Positions 1-8,841 of a stretch of DNA of 46,196 bases are shown here, in pieces (the first letter of the stretch is position 1; the number at the start of each line of letters is the position of its first letter). The stretch lies in contig VFJO01000079.1 in the NCBI GenBank assembly GCA_009886045.1, positions 1 through 46,196 of the forward strand, given 5' to 3'. Both the position numbers and the translations under genes were made by a program. A model generated the notes under the pieces. It saw only the letters and a list, made by a program, of their open reading frames with translations. It ran no database searches and had not been told where the DNA came from. Source of the DNA: Verrucomicrobiota bacterium (GTDB lineage: Bacteria; Verrucomicrobiota; Verrucomicrobiia; Chthoniobacterales; Terrimicrobiaceae).

Positions 1-63
1 CCGAAGAAGGAAAAAAAGAAAAAAAACCCAACACCCGCCGCCACACCCGCGCCGACGAATTAA
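1..63 (+). CDS. C-terminal tail of an upstream gene (partial)
   Basis: Reading frame 1 is open from the window edge to a TAA at 61-63 and encodes a 20-residue tail that begins with a Lys/Glu-rich stretch and ends in Pro, Thr and Ala. It stops 6 bp before rsmD, so the two are probably co-transcribed. Basic, low-complexity tails like this are common at the C-termini of RNA-binding proteins such as pseudouridine synthases, but there is far too little sequence to name the gene. That it is coding is inferred only from frame and spacing. Confidence 0.45.
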   Translation, partial: PKKEKKKKNPTPAATPAPTN

Positions 64-69
64 CCCGCC

Positions 70-621
70 ATGCGAATCATTGCCGGTAGTGCAGGCGGCC
101 GACCGCTCAAAGCCCCACCTGATGGACTCCGCCCGACGATGGATCGCGTTCGCGCTGCCATCTTCTCGAGCCTCGGCGACCGCGTTCCCGAGGCCCGCGT
201 ACTCGACCTCTTCGCCGGCTCGGGCGGCATGGGGATTGAGGCCCTGAGCCGGGGCTCGGAGTCCGCCGTGTTTGTTGACGAAAACGAACGCTGCGTGCGC
301 TGTATCCGCGAAAATCTCCGCATGGCCAAGGTGGAAGGCGTGGTGCAAACGATGGATGCCTACCGCTTTCTTGATCTGTATACAGAGGAAGCCACTTTCG
401 ACCTCATTTTTGCGGATCCCCCGTATTCTAAAAAGCAAGGCGACACCGACCACTCGGCCATGTTGAGTTCCTCGCTCAAGCTCGCGGCGGCGCTGAAGCC
501 CGACGGACTCTTCGTACTCGAAAGGCAATCCGGCGGGCCTGCGCTGGTTGATTCCGTCTTTGAAATTCTACGCTCCAAACGCTATGGGGGCAGCGAAGTC
601 CTCTACCTTGTCAGAAAATGA
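70..621 (+). CDS. rsmD: 16S rRNA (guanine(966)-N(2))-methyltransferase RsmD
   Basis: This 183-residue protein has the size and motif order of RsmD, the SAM-dependent enzyme that methylates N2 of G966 in 16S rRNA during small-subunit assembly. The N-terminal RIIAG segment is typical of the family. The SAM-binding motif I, DLFAGSGGMGIEAL, is at residues 46-59, and the catalytic DPPY tetrad of N2/N6-methyltransferases is at 116-119. It lies 6 bp after the preceding frame and its stop codon overlaps the waaA start (ATGA at 618-621), so translation of the two is probably coupled. Nothing suggests degradation. Family assignment is firm; the exact target base is by homology. Confidence 0.95.
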   Translation: MRIIAGSAGGRPLKAPPDGLRPTMDRVRAAIFSSLGDRVPEARVLDLFAGSGGMGIEALSRGSESAVFVDENERCVRCIRENLRMAKVEGVVQTMDAYRFLDLYTEEATFDLIFADPPYSKKQGDTDHSAMLSSSLKLAAALKPDGLFVLERQSGGPALVDSVFEILRSKRYGGSEVLYLVRK

Positions 622-1916
622 TCGCTCCGGTTCGCTTTCTCTACAACCTCCTCTTCCCCGTAGCCGTGCTGCTCATGCTCCCCAGCTTCCTTGTGCGAAT
701 GATCCGCCGGGGAAAATACCGCCACAAATTTGGCCAACGCTTCGGAATCTACTCACCGGGCGTGAGGGAAAAGATCGCTGACACTGGCCGTATTTGGATT
801 CACGCAGTGAGCGTGGGCGAGGTGAATATCGCCCTTAAGCTCATCCAAGCCCTCCGCGATGCCGACTCCTCATTGGCCTTCGTCCTCTCAACCACGACCT
901 CAACCGGTTTCAAGCTCGCCGCCTCCCGCAAATCCACTTGGTTAGAGCCGATCTACAATCCGCTCGACTTCCTCCCCGTGGCGCGCCGCGCCGTGCGTCT
1001 CATCAAACCTCGCGCCCTCATTCTGGTGGAGGCAGAGGTCTGGCCGAATGTCGTTTGCGAGGCTCGCCGACTCGGCGCGAAAGCCATCTTGGTCAACGCC
1101 CGCCTTTCCCCACGTTCGGAAAAACGCTTTCGCGCAGCCCGACTCATCGCCGCGCCGTTGTTCAACCAACTCGACGCACTCTGCCTGCAAGAACCCGAGG
1201 ACCTTGCACGCTGGACCGCTCTCGGCGTAAAGCGGGAAAAACTCCATGTCACCGGCAGCATCAAATTCGACGACTCGGCAAGCGCCCCTCGTCCCGTCCG
1301 GAATTTTCGACCCGTGCTGGATTTACTCGGCATCCCGCCCAACGCACCCGTTCTCCTCGGCGGCAGCACATTCGATGGTGAGGAGGAAATCCTCGCCCGT
1401 GTCTTTTTGGAAATCCGAAAATCCAGACCCGACCTCTTTCTCATTCTAGTGCCGCGGCATCAAGAGCGGGGCGACTCCGTGGCGCTTAATCTCGAGCGTA
1501 TGGGCCTGAAGGTAGCCCGCCGCACACGCTTGGAGACATCCATAAAACCGGATGTCCTCCTCGTGGACACGACTGGTGAGTTGGCGAGTTGGTATCACTG
1601 CGCGACCGTCGTCTTCATTGGAAAAAGCCTCTGCGACCGCGGCGGACAAAATCCCGCCGAGCCGATCACTGCTGGCGCTCCCGTTATTTTTGGCCCTCAC
1701 ATGCGGAACTTTGCCTCGCTTGTTCAGGGACTCCTCCGCACTCAAGCCGCCATCGAGATTCGCGACGAAGCAACTCTCCAAGCCGCTGTGGAGTCCTTGC
1801 TATCAGCCCCGGAGACCCGCTCTGCCATGGTGAAACGTGGCATCCAATGCCTTGAAATCCACCGCGGGGCCACGGCTCGCACAATATCCTTGCTGCGCGA
1901 GAATGCTTTTTCTTGA
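618..1916 (+). CDS. waaA: 3-deoxy-D-manno-octulosonic acid (Kdo) transferase
   Basis: WaaA/KdtA adds Kdo from CMP-Kdo to lipid A precursors at the inner membrane, the first step of LPS core assembly. The 432-residue length fits the family. A hydrophobic N-terminal anchor (about residues 5-28) is followed by the GT30 N-domain with the SVGEV segment at 65-69, which contains the likely catalytic Glu68. Further conserved stretches are LVEAEVWPN, GGSTFDGEEE and VPRHQERG. The start ATG overlaps the rsmD stop. The gene implies a Gram-negative envelope with Kdo-containing LPS. The number of Kdo residues transferred cannot be told from sequence. Confidence 0.95.
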   Translation: MIAPVRFLYNLLFPVAVLLMLPSFLVRMIRRGKYRHKFGQRFGIYSPGVREKIADTGRIWIHAVSVGEVNIALKLIQALRDADSSLAFVLSTTTSTGFKLAASRKSTWLEPIYNPLDFLPVARRAVRLIKPRALILVEAEVWPNVVCEARRLGAKAILVNARLSPRSEKRFRAARLIAAPLFNQLDALCLQEPEDLARWTALGVKREKLHVTGSIKFDDSASAPRPVRNFRPVLDLLGIPPNAPVLLGGSTFDGEEEILARVFLEIRKSRPDLFLILVPRHQERGDSVALNLERMGLKVARRTRLETSIKPDVLLVDTTGELASWYHCATVVFIGKSLCDRGGQNPAEPITAGAPVIFGPHMRNFASLVQGLLRTQAAIEIRDEATLQAAVESLLSAPETRSAMVKRGIQCLEIHRGATARTISLLRENAFS

Positions 1917-1949
1917 AGAGGAGGCGCCAACCTCCGATAAATAACTCCC

Positions 1950-2477
1950 ATGATAGACACCACTACGCGCCAGGCGGATGCCATCACGCCCGAGTTCGTT
2001 GCCGAGGCGCAGGAACTCATTTCCCACTATCCTGTCTCGAAGCGAAGCGCTTCCCTCCCTTTGCTACACCTCTGGCAGAACCACTTCAGCTACATCGACG
2101 ACACCGGTATCGAATGGATCGCCGCCCAACTCGACCTCACGCCGGTAAATATTCTGGAGCTGGTCACATTTTATCCCTGGTTCCGCCGCGAGCAGGCTGG
2201 CAAGACCGTGATCCGCGTCTGCCGCACACTCGCCTGCGCCCTCGCTGGCAGCTACGAGGTGAAGGAAAAGTTCTGCCAAGCCGTGGGACTCGATCCCCAC
2301 GAGGAGCACCACGGGTTCGGCTGCGCGCCACCCACGACTGCCGACGGCAAGTTCAGCGTCGAGTTCGTCGAGTGCCTTGCCAGCTGCGGAAGTGCCCCCG
2401 TCGCGCTCATCAATGACGATCTTGTCGAAAACATTGCACCCGCCGGCGTGTCCGCAATCGTAGAACAATACAAATAA
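1950..2477 (+). CDS. nuoE: NADH-quinone oxidoreductase subunit E
   Basis: NuoE carries the N1a [2Fe-2S] cluster in the NADH-input module of respiratory complex I. The 175-residue product has the thioredoxin-like ferredoxin fold with the four expected cluster ligands, Cys91 and Cys96 (C-x4-C) and Cys142 and Cys146 (C-x3-C). It begins 33 nt after waaA. A GGAGG at 1919-1923 pairs with CCTCC at 1931-1935 rather than sitting at ribosome-binding distance. It is followed after one base by nuoF, so they form a two-gene unit. A role in an NAD-reducing hydrogenase or formate dehydrogenase is possible in principle, but no such catalytic subunit is nearby. Confidence 0.93.
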   Translation: MIDTTTRQADAITPEFVAEAQELISHYPVSKRSASLPLLHLWQNHFSYIDDTGIEWIAAQLDLTPVNILELVTFYPWFRREQAGKTVIRVCRTLACALAGSYEVKEKFCQAVGLDPHEEHHGFGCAPPTTADGKFSVEFVECLASCGSAPVALINDDLVENIAPAGVSAIVEQYK

Positions 2478-2478
2478 C

Positions 2479-3819
2479 ATGGCCTCCCTTCTCCAAACTC
2501 CGCACCCGAAAGAGCGCCGCATCATTTTCGGAAACATCAGCAAGCCCGGCTACGCGCCGGACATCGACACCTACCTCACCCACGGGGGCTACGAGTCGCT
2601 CAAAAAAGCCCTCACGCTGAAACCCGGTGAGATTATTGATATGGTGAAAGCCGCCAACCTGCGCGGCCGAGGGGGAGCCGGTTTCCCCGCTGGAGCCAAG
2701 TGGAGCTTCATCAAATACGACGACGGCAAAGACCACTACATCGTTGTCAACGCCGACGAATCCGAGCCCGGCACCTTCAAGGACCGATATATCCTCCACG
2801 AGGACCCTCACCAGCTCCTCGAAGGCCTCGCCATAGCCGCCTTCGCCACGAATGTCCACCTCTCCTACATCTACATCCGCTGCGAATTCCCCAAAGCGGC
2901 CAAGATCGTCTGGAACGCCATCAAAGAAGCCCGCGCGAAAGGTTTCCTCGGCAAAGATATCCTCGGCTCGGGCTTCGACCTCGACATCTACGTCCACCAA
3001 GGTGCCGGCGCCTACATTTGCGGTGAGGAGACCAGCCTGCTGGAATCCCTCGAAGGCAAACGCCCCTACCCTCGTATCAAGCCCCCTTATTTCCCAGCTG
3101 TGCTCGGCCTCTACATGAAACCGACCATCGTGAACAATGTGGAAACCATCTGCCATGTGAAGCACATCCTCGCCATGGGCGCCGAAGAATATGCCAAAAT
3201 GGGCACTCCGGGCGACGGCGGCACCCGCACCATGTGCGTGAGCGGCGATGTCATGCGCCCCGGCTTCTACGAAATCCCCTGTGGCGGCGTCACTCTTGGC
3301 GAGCTGATCAACGATGTCTGCGGCGGCCTCAAACCCGGACGCACCCTCAAGGCCGTCATCCCCGGCGGCAGCTCGGCCAAAGTCCTCCGTGCAGGCGAGG
3401 TTTTCAAACTCAAGGTCAAAGGCCCCGATGGTCAAATGATCGACAAGGAAACTCCGCTGCTCGACCTCACGATGGATGCCTCCACACTCCAAGCGGCTGG
3501 CACCATGGTGGGCAGCGGCGGCGTCATGATCATGGACGACACCCGCGACATGGTCTGGGCCCTCAACAACCTGAACCAATTCTACGCCCACGAAAGCTGC
3601 GGCCAATGTACCCCCTGCCGCGAAGGCAGCCTCTGGATGTCCAAGGTCACCACCCGTATTATGGACCAAGGCGCACGCCCCGACGACGCCAAGAACCTCA
3701 AAAACATCGCCGACAACATCGCCGGTCGCACCATATGTGCCTTCGGCGAAGCTTGCGCCTGGCCCACCCAGAGCTTCCTCGCTAAATTCCCCGACGAATT
3801 CGAGAAACGCGTCGGATAA
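2479..3819 (+). CDS. nuoF: NADH-quinone oxidoreductase subunit F
   Basis: NuoF binds NADH and FMN and passes electrons through its [4Fe-4S] cluster N3 to the rest of complex I. Visible motifs are the FMN/NADH-binding GRGGAGFPAGAKW (63-75), NADESEPGTFKDR (91-103), the Gly-rich GAGAYICGEETSLLE segment (about 175-189), and the cluster ligands Cys374, Cys377, Cys380 and Cys420. The 446-residue length, without extra N-terminal ferredoxin or C-terminal cluster domains, matches canonical NuoF rather than the larger HndC/HydB bifurcating subunits. The start is one base after the nuoE stop. No nuoG or other complex I gene follows; the next gene is on the opposite strand. Confidence 0.96.
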   Translation: MASLLQTPHPKERRIIFGNISKPGYAPDIDTYLTHGGYESLKKALTLKPGEIIDMVKAANLRGRGGAGFPAGAKWSFIKYDDGKDHYIVVNADESEPGTFKDRYILHEDPHQLLEGLAIAAFATNVHLSYIYIRCEFPKAAKIVWNAIKEARAKGFLGKDILGSGFDLDIYVHQGAGAYICGEETSLLESLEGKRPYPRIKPPYFPAVLGLYMKPTIVNNVETICHVKHILAMGAEEYAKMGTPGDGGTRTMCVSGDVMRPGFYEIPCGGVTLGELINDVCGGLKPGRTLKAVIPGGSSAKVLRAGEVFKLKVKGPDGQMIDKETPLLDLTMDASTLQAAGTMVGSGGVMIMDDTRDMVWALNNLNQFYAHESCGQCTPCREGSLWMSKVTTRIMDQGARPDDAKNLKNIADNIAGRTICAFGEACAWPTQSFLAKFPDEFEKRVG

Positions 3820-3999
3820 TTCATAACACCGCACGTCCTCGCAGAGGCGAGCGGGCAACCCATCCCCCCGACGCGCCATTGGAGGGACGGCTTGTGTGTC
3901 ATCCGATTTCTGAGAGCCCCCAATGACGAATTTCCCGCTGTCAGCACCTGCAAAAAATCTTCTCGCCTGAAAAAACCAAGAAACCTAAATTCGGCCATT

Positions 4000-4015
4000 C
4001 AGCCTTGTCAGGCTG
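4000..4015. terminator. Hairpin between convergent nuoF and cutA (possible terminator)
   Basis: A perfect 6-bp stem (CAGCCT/AGGCTG, 4-nt loop) overlaps the cutA stop codon in the space between the convergent nuoF and cutA genes. Neither strand has an immediate T run, so this is a weak candidate. The 190-bp intergenic stretch holds one more short hairpin just after nuoF (CTCGC, AGAG loop, GCGAG at 3838-3851) and no open frame I would call. Confidence 0.25.
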
Positions 4016-4361
4016 TATTAAATGCTTGTAATGAGATATCCGGTGCTGAGATATCGCAAGCCGCAAGCGCCCAGGTGGTGAATGATTGGGAGACTTGGGA
4101 GGGTTCAAAGCTTGCGATCTCGGGTATTTCGTAGGGGTGCAGAGCTCGGAGATCGGCTTCAAAAGAGGCTGCTGCGGACTTTGGAATTTTAAAAACGACG
4201 ATGACCTCTTTTGCTTCTTCGATTGCACCCTTCCAGCGGTAGATCGAGTGTGCGCCGGGAATAATGGTGCCACAGGCGGCAGCTTTTTTCTCAACGAGGT
4301 TGCGGATGATATCCGCTGCAATTTGTTCGTCAGGGAGGGTTGTGACCACGAAAAGGATCAT
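4008..4361 (-). CDS. cutA: Divalent-cation tolerance protein CutA
   Basis: CutA1 is a small trimeric alpha/beta protein widely conserved in bacteria and plants, historically linked to copper tolerance; its real function is unsettled. The 117-residue frame starting at ATG 4361 begins with the family's MILFVVTTLPD strand and contains AACGTIIPGAHSIYRWKG and the HPYEIPEI segment, with usual family length. The longer open frame to 4394 lies within mnmA and adds residues not seen in CutA, so I chose the ATG that overlaps the mnmA TGA by four bases. The two genes are therefore translationally coupled. Confidence 0.93.
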   Translation of the reverse strand: MILFVVTTLPDEQIAADIIRNLVEKKAAACGTIIPGAHSIYRWKGAIEEAKEVIVVFKIPKSAAASFEADLRALHPYEIPEIASFEPSQVSQSFTTWALAACDISAPDISLQAFNTA

Positions 4362-5455
4362 GCCACGACAGGAGCCGGTTCGCGTGTGATCCATCCCCCA
4401 CCTACGACCACATCGCCATCATAAAAGACGGCCGCCTGACCAGGCGTGATTGCACGCTGGGGGGTGCTGAGTTGGATGCGGGCTTTGCCTCCGGGAAGGG
4501 CTTGCAAGATGGCCTCGGTGCCGGGATGCGCGTACCGGATTTTGACAGTGATGTGCTCGTCCCCCTTCGGTTCGCCACGAAGCCAGTTTGTGCGATCCAC
4601 TTCAAAAGTTTCACGCTCGAGATCCTCTTCATCGCCAACGATGACTCGATTTGTCTGCGGGTCGATATCGATGACGTAGCGCGGACGCGGGGATCCGCCT
4701 GGCAAACCCTTACGTTGGCCGATGGTGAACATCTCAATGCCTTCGTGATCGGCAATGAAATGGCCTTGGGTGTCGTAGATACCACCCTTGTGAAACTCCT
4801 CTTCTCCGAGGTGGCCTCGGAGAAATGCTTTGTAGTCATTGCCTGGCACAAAGCAGATTTCCTGACTATCCACCTTGTCGGCGACTTTCAGACCGAGTTC
4901 GCGGGCGATCTCGCGGATTTCAGGTTTTTCCATCCCGCCAAGTGGAGTGAGTGCGTGCTGGAGTTGGTCTTGGCCAAGGCTGAAAAGAAAGTACGACTGG
5001 TCTTTGCGGGTGTCACGGCCTTTGCGGAGAACGGCATGGTTTTCTTGGTGTTCGATGATCGCGTAGTGGCCTGTGGCAATGAAGTCTGCTCCGAGCGAGC
5101 GGGCCTTGGTGCGGAGATTGCCGAATTTGAGGTGCTCATTGCACATCACACAGGGATTGGGAGTCCGTCCCTTTTTGTATTCGCTGGCGAAGTAGTCGAT
5201 GACGATTTTTTCAAAATTGTCCGCCTCATCGACGACGTAGTGAGGAATTCCAAGCTTGTGCGCAACCCCTCGAGCATCCGCGATGGCCGAGGGCCCGCAG
5301 CACTTGTCCTCGGCGCGAGAGATGCAGTCCTGCGGCCAGACTTTCATTGTCACGCCGATCACGTCCCAGTCGTCGCGCAACAAAAGCGACGCTGCGACGC
5401 TTGAGTCCACTCCTCCGCTCATTCCGAGCAACACCCTTCTGCCATTACCTTTCAT
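4358..5455 (-). CDS. mnmA: tRNA 2-thiouridine(34) synthase MnmA
   Basis: MnmA activates U34 of Lys, Glu and Gln tRNAs with ATP and inserts sulfur to give 2-thiouridine. The PP-loop SGGVDSS lies at residues 13-19 from the chosen start. The two catalytic cysteines are in the NPCVMCN and EICFV segments (about Cys105 and Cys201), and the DQSYFLF and GQRKGL motifs are also present. An in-frame ATG at 5491 would add 12 residues. I prefer 5455 because it puts the PP-loop at the distance usual for the family, although the longer start has a better AGGCGG upstream. It overlaps downstream cutA and is divergent from ppk1 across about 150 bp. Confidence 0.95.
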   Translation of the reverse strand: MKGNGRRVLLGMSGGVDSSVAASLLLRDDWDVIGVTMKVWPQDCISRAEDKCCGPSAIADARGVAHKLGIPHYVVDEADNFEKIVIDYFASEYKKGRTPNPCVMCNEHLKFGNLRTKARSLGADFIATGHYAIIEHQENHAVLRKGRDTRKDQSYFLFSLGQDQLQHALTPLGGMEKPEIREIARELGLKVADKVDSQEICFVPGNDYKAFLRGHLGEEEFHKGGIYDTQGHFIADHEGIEMFTIGQRKGLPGGSPRPRYVIDIDPQTNRVIVGDEEDLERETFEVDRTNWLRGEPKGDEHITVKIRYAHPGTEAILQALPGGKARIQLSTPQRAITPGQAAVFYDGDVVVGGGWITREPAPVVA

Positions 5456-5607
5456 GGCTCCGACAATAAGGAGTGTCGGCGGCGGCGTCAAACCGCCTAC
5501 GTACTTAGGTGACAGGATTCTTGCGAATGCTCTAGCTTGCGTTTAGGAATAAGGAGGCTCTTGTGAGTACGACATAGCCACCTTAACGCAGATGTTGCGG
5601 CTTCCAT

Positions 5608-7692
5608 ATGGCTACGGATTTCTCGAATAAAAACAATTTCATCAATCGCGAACTGAGCTGGCTTGAATTCAACCAGCGGGTGCTCGACCAGGCATTTGAC
5701 GAATCAAATCCGCTTCTCGAGCGGCTGAAGTTTCTTTGCATCGTGAGCTCGAATCTTGATGAGTTTTTCGAGGTCCGTGTGGCTGGTCTGAAGCAGCAGC
5801 AACAAACAGGTTCAACGGATACGGGACCGGACGGCCTTTCTGCAGCCGAAACCCTTGCGAAGGTGAGCGTGCGGGCGAGAAGAATGGTCGATGACCAATA
5901 TCGCTGTTGGCGCGAGCACATCTCTCCAGCTCTCCAAGAACAGAGAATCCGCTTTCACAACTACCCCGAGGTTCCGGAGTCGGAGCGCGCGTATTTTGAA
6001 AAATTTTTCTCTGAGACAATTTATCCCGTCTTGACTCCCCTTGCAGTTGATCTGGCGCATCCTTTTCCACAGCTTTTAAACAAGAGTTTGAATGTGATTG
6101 TGGAGCTAGAGGGCGAGGATTTGAGCACCGACATTGCTGTGGTGCAGGCTCCGCGCATCTTACCGCGCTTGGTTCCTTTTTCGTCAAAATCGGATGGTGA
6201 TGACTATGTTTTTCTTGGAAACATCATCCAAGCGCATGTGCAGTCGCTCTTCCGCGGGGTCAATGTGAAGGGAGCCCATCTCTTCCGTGTAACCCGTAAT
6301 AGCAATCTGTATGTGGATGAGGAGGAGGCCAGCAATCTTCTCCACGCCATCGAGGAGGAATTGCGGAAGGTGAAGCGCGGAGCTGCTGTACGACTGGAAG
6401 TGAAGGATGATTGTCCCGAACATGTGCTGCGTCGCTTGCTCGAGATCTTCAATCTTGAGGAGGAAGATGTTTTTCGCATTGACGGGCCGCTGAATTTCTC
6501 CCGCCTCATGCCGCTGGCCTTGCAGTTGGACCGTCCCGATCTGCGCCACAAGCGCTTCACCCCTTGCTCGGTGGTCTCGCTTGACACCGAGGCGGACCTA
6601 TTTTTTCACATCCGCAAGGGCGACATCCTGCTGCATCATCCGTATGACAGCTTCCAGACGGTCGTTGATTTTCTCGCGCAGGCGGCGGAGGACCCGCAAG
6701 TGCTCGCGATGAAGCAGACGCTTTACCGTACGAGTTCGGATTCTCCAATTGTACAGGCTCTGATCACGGCGGCGAGAAATGGGAAGCAGGTGACGGCCGT
6801 CATCGAGTTGAAGGCGCGATTTGACGAGGCGGCAAATATCCAGTGGGCCCGAATGATGCGCGAGGCCGGCGTAGACGTTGTGTATGGGGTGACCGGACTC
6901 AAGACCCATGCCAAAGCGATGTTGATTATTCGCAGCGAAGGCGAGCGCATTCGGCGCTACGCTCACATGGGAACTGGGAACTACCACCCCTCGACGGCAA
7001 AAATTTATACGGATCTGAGTTTGCTGACCTGCCGAGAAGAGCTTACCAGCGAGCTTGCGGAGACATTCAACTGTCTGACCGGCGTGTCACGTTTTCCACC
7101 GATGAAGGAACTACTGGTGGCACCTTGGTCACTTTACGAAGGCTTCCAGGAACTCATTGAGAACGAGATTGGCCATGCGTGGGCGGGCAGACCCTGCGGG
7201 ATTTATGCGAAGGTTAACTCGCTTGTGGAGGAGGGCATTATCGAGGCGCTCTACCGCGCTTCGGCGGCGGGCGTTCCCGTTCGTCTTCTTGTGCGTGGCA
7301 TGTGTGCCATTAAGGTCGGCATTCTGGGAGTGAGTGAGAACATCGAAGTTCGCAGTCTTGTAGGGCGCTTTCTTGAGCACAGCCGGATTTTTCGTTTTGT
7401 GAACGGCGGTGAGAACCGCATCCTGCTCGGCAGTTCGGATTGGATGCCGAGAAATCTTTTTCGCCGCGTGGAAACCGTCTTCCCTGTCACCGCGCCTGGA
7501 ATGGTACGGCATCTGCAGGAGATTCTGGACTGGTTCTGGCGAGACAACGTGAAGGCGCAGGTCATGCAGCCCGATGGCACATATCGATTTCGTGAATGCC
7601 CTGAAGGCGAGGCGCCATTTGACGCGCAAGCTGAATTCCTCTCCGATGCTCAACGGCGCAGAAAAAATCACGTAAAGACACTGGAGCGATAA
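5608..7692 (+). CDS. ppk1: Polyphosphate kinase 1
   Basis: PPK1 makes long-chain inorganic polyphosphate reversibly from ATP. The 694-residue product has the N-terminal FINRELSWLEFN signature (about residues 10-21) and the two phospholipase-D-like catalytic histidines at His434 (GLKTHAK) and His591 (LEHSRIF), which align with His435 and His592 of the E. coli enzyme. The conserved GTGNYHPSTA segment follows the first histidine. It stands alone, divergent from mnmA, with no exopolyphosphatase gene beside it. No clear ribosome-binding site is visible before the ATG. Assignment is firm. Confidence 0.96.
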   Translation: MATDFSNKNNFINRELSWLEFNQRVLDQAFDESNPLLERLKFLCIVSSNLDEFFEVRVAGLKQQQQTGSTDTGPDGLSAAETLAKVSVRARRMVDDQYRCWREHISPALQEQRIRFHNYPEVPESERAYFEKFFSETIYPVLTPLAVDLAHPFPQLLNKSLNVIVELEGEDLSTDIAVVQAPRILPRLVPFSSKSDGDDYVFLGNIIQAHVQSLFRGVNVKGAHLFRVTRNSNLYVDEEEASNLLHAIEEELRKVKRGAAVRLEVKDDCPEHVLRRLLEIFNLEEEDVFRIDGPLNFSRLMPLALQLDRPDLRHKRFTPCSVVSLDTEADLFFHIRKGDILLHHPYDSFQTVVDFLAQAAEDPQVLAMKQTLYRTSSDSPIVQALITAARNGKQVTAVIELKARFDEAANIQWARMMREAGVDVVYGVTGLKTHAKAMLIIRSEGERIRRYAHMGTGNYHPSTAKIYTDLSLLTCREELTSELAETFNCLTGVSRFPPMKELLVAPWSLYEGFQELIENEIGHAWAGRPCGIYAKVNSLVEEGIIEALYRASAAGVPVRLLVRGMCAIKVGILGVSENIEVRSLVGRFLEHSRIFRFVNGGENRILLGSSDWMPRNLFRRVETVFPVTAPGMVRHLQEILDWFWRDNVKAQVMQPDGTYRFRECPEGEAPFDAQAEFLSDAQRRRKNHVKTLER

Positions 7693-7741
7693 ATGCCGTG
7701 CCTATTGCGCGGGCTCCGAGGAATTGGTAGTTTATAGGAAT

Positions 7742-8059
7742 ATGCCGAATTACGATTACGAATGTGAGAAGTGTGGAAAGACCTTTGAAGTTTTTCAGTC
7801 GATGAAAGACAAAGTCTTTGAGACGTGTCCGGAATCCTCGTGTCCGACGGAAACTTGGGGCCAAGGCAAAGTAAAGCGGTTACTGGGAACTGGAGCGGGG
7901 CTGATTTTTAAAGGATCTGGATTTTATATTACAGACTATCGTAGTGAAGGTTATAAACAGGCAGCAAAAAAAGATAGCGGAGATGCAGGTAGCGCGACGA
8001 AGACTGAGTCAAAGCCTGCCGCGCCCGCAGCCGCGCCTGCTCCACCACCAAAAACATGA
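7742..8059 (+). CDS. FmdB-family putative regulatory zinc ribbon protein
   Basis: The 105-residue protein opens with the family signature MPNYDYECEKCGKTFEVFQSM. Cys residues are arranged C-x2-C followed by C-x4-C (CPESSC), forming one zinc ribbon, then an Ala/Pro/Lys-rich low-complexity tail. FmdB-type (CxxC_CXXC_SSSS) proteins are small, common and functionally unresolved. I start it at ATG 7742 because AGGA is 5-8 nt upstream and the signature begins there; the frame is open six codons further up. Its TGA overlaps the ATG of the next gene, which also starts with a zinc ribbon. Confidence 0.85.
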   Translation: MPNYDYECEKCGKTFEVFQSMKDKVFETCPESSCPTETWGQGKVKRLLGTGAGLIFKGSGFYITDYRSEGYKQAAKKDSGDAGSATKTESKPAAPAAAPAPPPKT

Positions 8060-8841
8060 AAATCTGCGCGGCTTGCCAGACGGAGAACGATGATACACGC
8101 GTGATTTGTACGGAGTGTGGAGACCGCCTGCCTGCATCGCAACCTAGCGCTGCTGCTGCGCTCTCAATGGCCGCTGCGGCAGTCTTGGCTCCGCCCAAAG
8201 CAGCTCCGACTTACAAAAAAAAGCCGATTCCGAGAAGGGCTCCCAATGCGCCGAGGCGAGTTCTTCGAGTGCTTTTTAATCTGATTTTTTTGGCGATCGT
8301 TGCGGCTTTTATTTTTGCTGTTCAACTGGCGTGGCAGGCTCCGGATGGCATCCGGCCGCCTGTGGAAAAGAAGCCGCCGGGCTCGGACACGATACTGGCT
8401 TTTTTCAAAAAGTCTTCCGCGACCCCTGGTGGTGCTTGGATGGCCAGCGAGGAATCTATCAATTCCTTCCTCATGGAGAATGTGCGACCTGCGCCTCTGA
8501 ACGCGCCGTTCGGAATCCAGATCAAATGCAGACGTTGCTTTGTGGAATTGAAAGAGGGCCGCATGGACTTTGTGATGGAACAATCAATAGGTGACTACCC
8601 GCTCTATTTTTCGCTCAACCTCGTGCCCTACTCGAAGGGTGGCGAGCTGAAAGTTCGCTTCAGCGGAGCCAGCCTTGGAAGGTTACCCATACCGGAACAG
8701 CTCACGCCGTTTTTACTTGGACTTTGGCGTCCGTGTTTCGATTCCCTCGCTGAGATTCTGAATACTTTGGATTCTGCCAGTTCGGCTTCGGTTACCCCAA
8801 AAAGCCTCCTCGTTCGATGGCCTGGAAAAGGCGAATCCTAA
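8056..8841 (+). CDS. Hypothetical zinc-ribbon membrane protein
   Basis: A 261-residue protein of unknown function. It begins with a four-Cys zinc ribbon (CAAC at 4-7 and CTEC near 18-21). An Ala/Pro/Lys-rich linker leads to one membrane-spanning segment (about 72-94), after which a soluble domain of about 165 residues follows. By the positive-inside rule (KKK, RR before the segment) the ribbon should be cytoplasmic and the C-terminal domain periplasmic. The C-domain has two more Cys (CRRC). Its start overlaps the FmdB-type gene by ATGA, and its end overlaps the next frame by 25 bp, so a tightly coupled operon is likely. I recognise no family for the C-terminal domain. Confidence 0.75.
   Translation: MKICAACQTENDDTRVICTECGDRLPASQPSAAAALSMAAAAVLAPPKAAPTYKKKPIPRRAPNAPRRVLRVLFNLIFLAIVAAFIFAVQLAWQAPDGIRPPVEKKPPGSDTILAFFKKSSATPGGAWMASEESINSFLMENVRPAPLNAPFGIQIKCRRCFVELKEGRMDFVMEQSIGDYPLYFSLNLVPYSKGGELKVRFSGASLGRLPIPEQLTPFLLGLWRPCFDSLAEILNTLDSASSASVTPKSLLVRWPGKGES

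Noticed and set aside
2410-3879. 489-codon open frame on the minus strand opposite nuoF
   Set aside because: It mirrors nuoF, which has all catalytic motifs; the antisense product is an Ala/Gly/Val/Asp-rich mirror without any domain.
4472-5404. 310-codon plus-strand frame opposite mnmA
   Set aside because: Shadow of mnmA codon usage; no domain, no start context.
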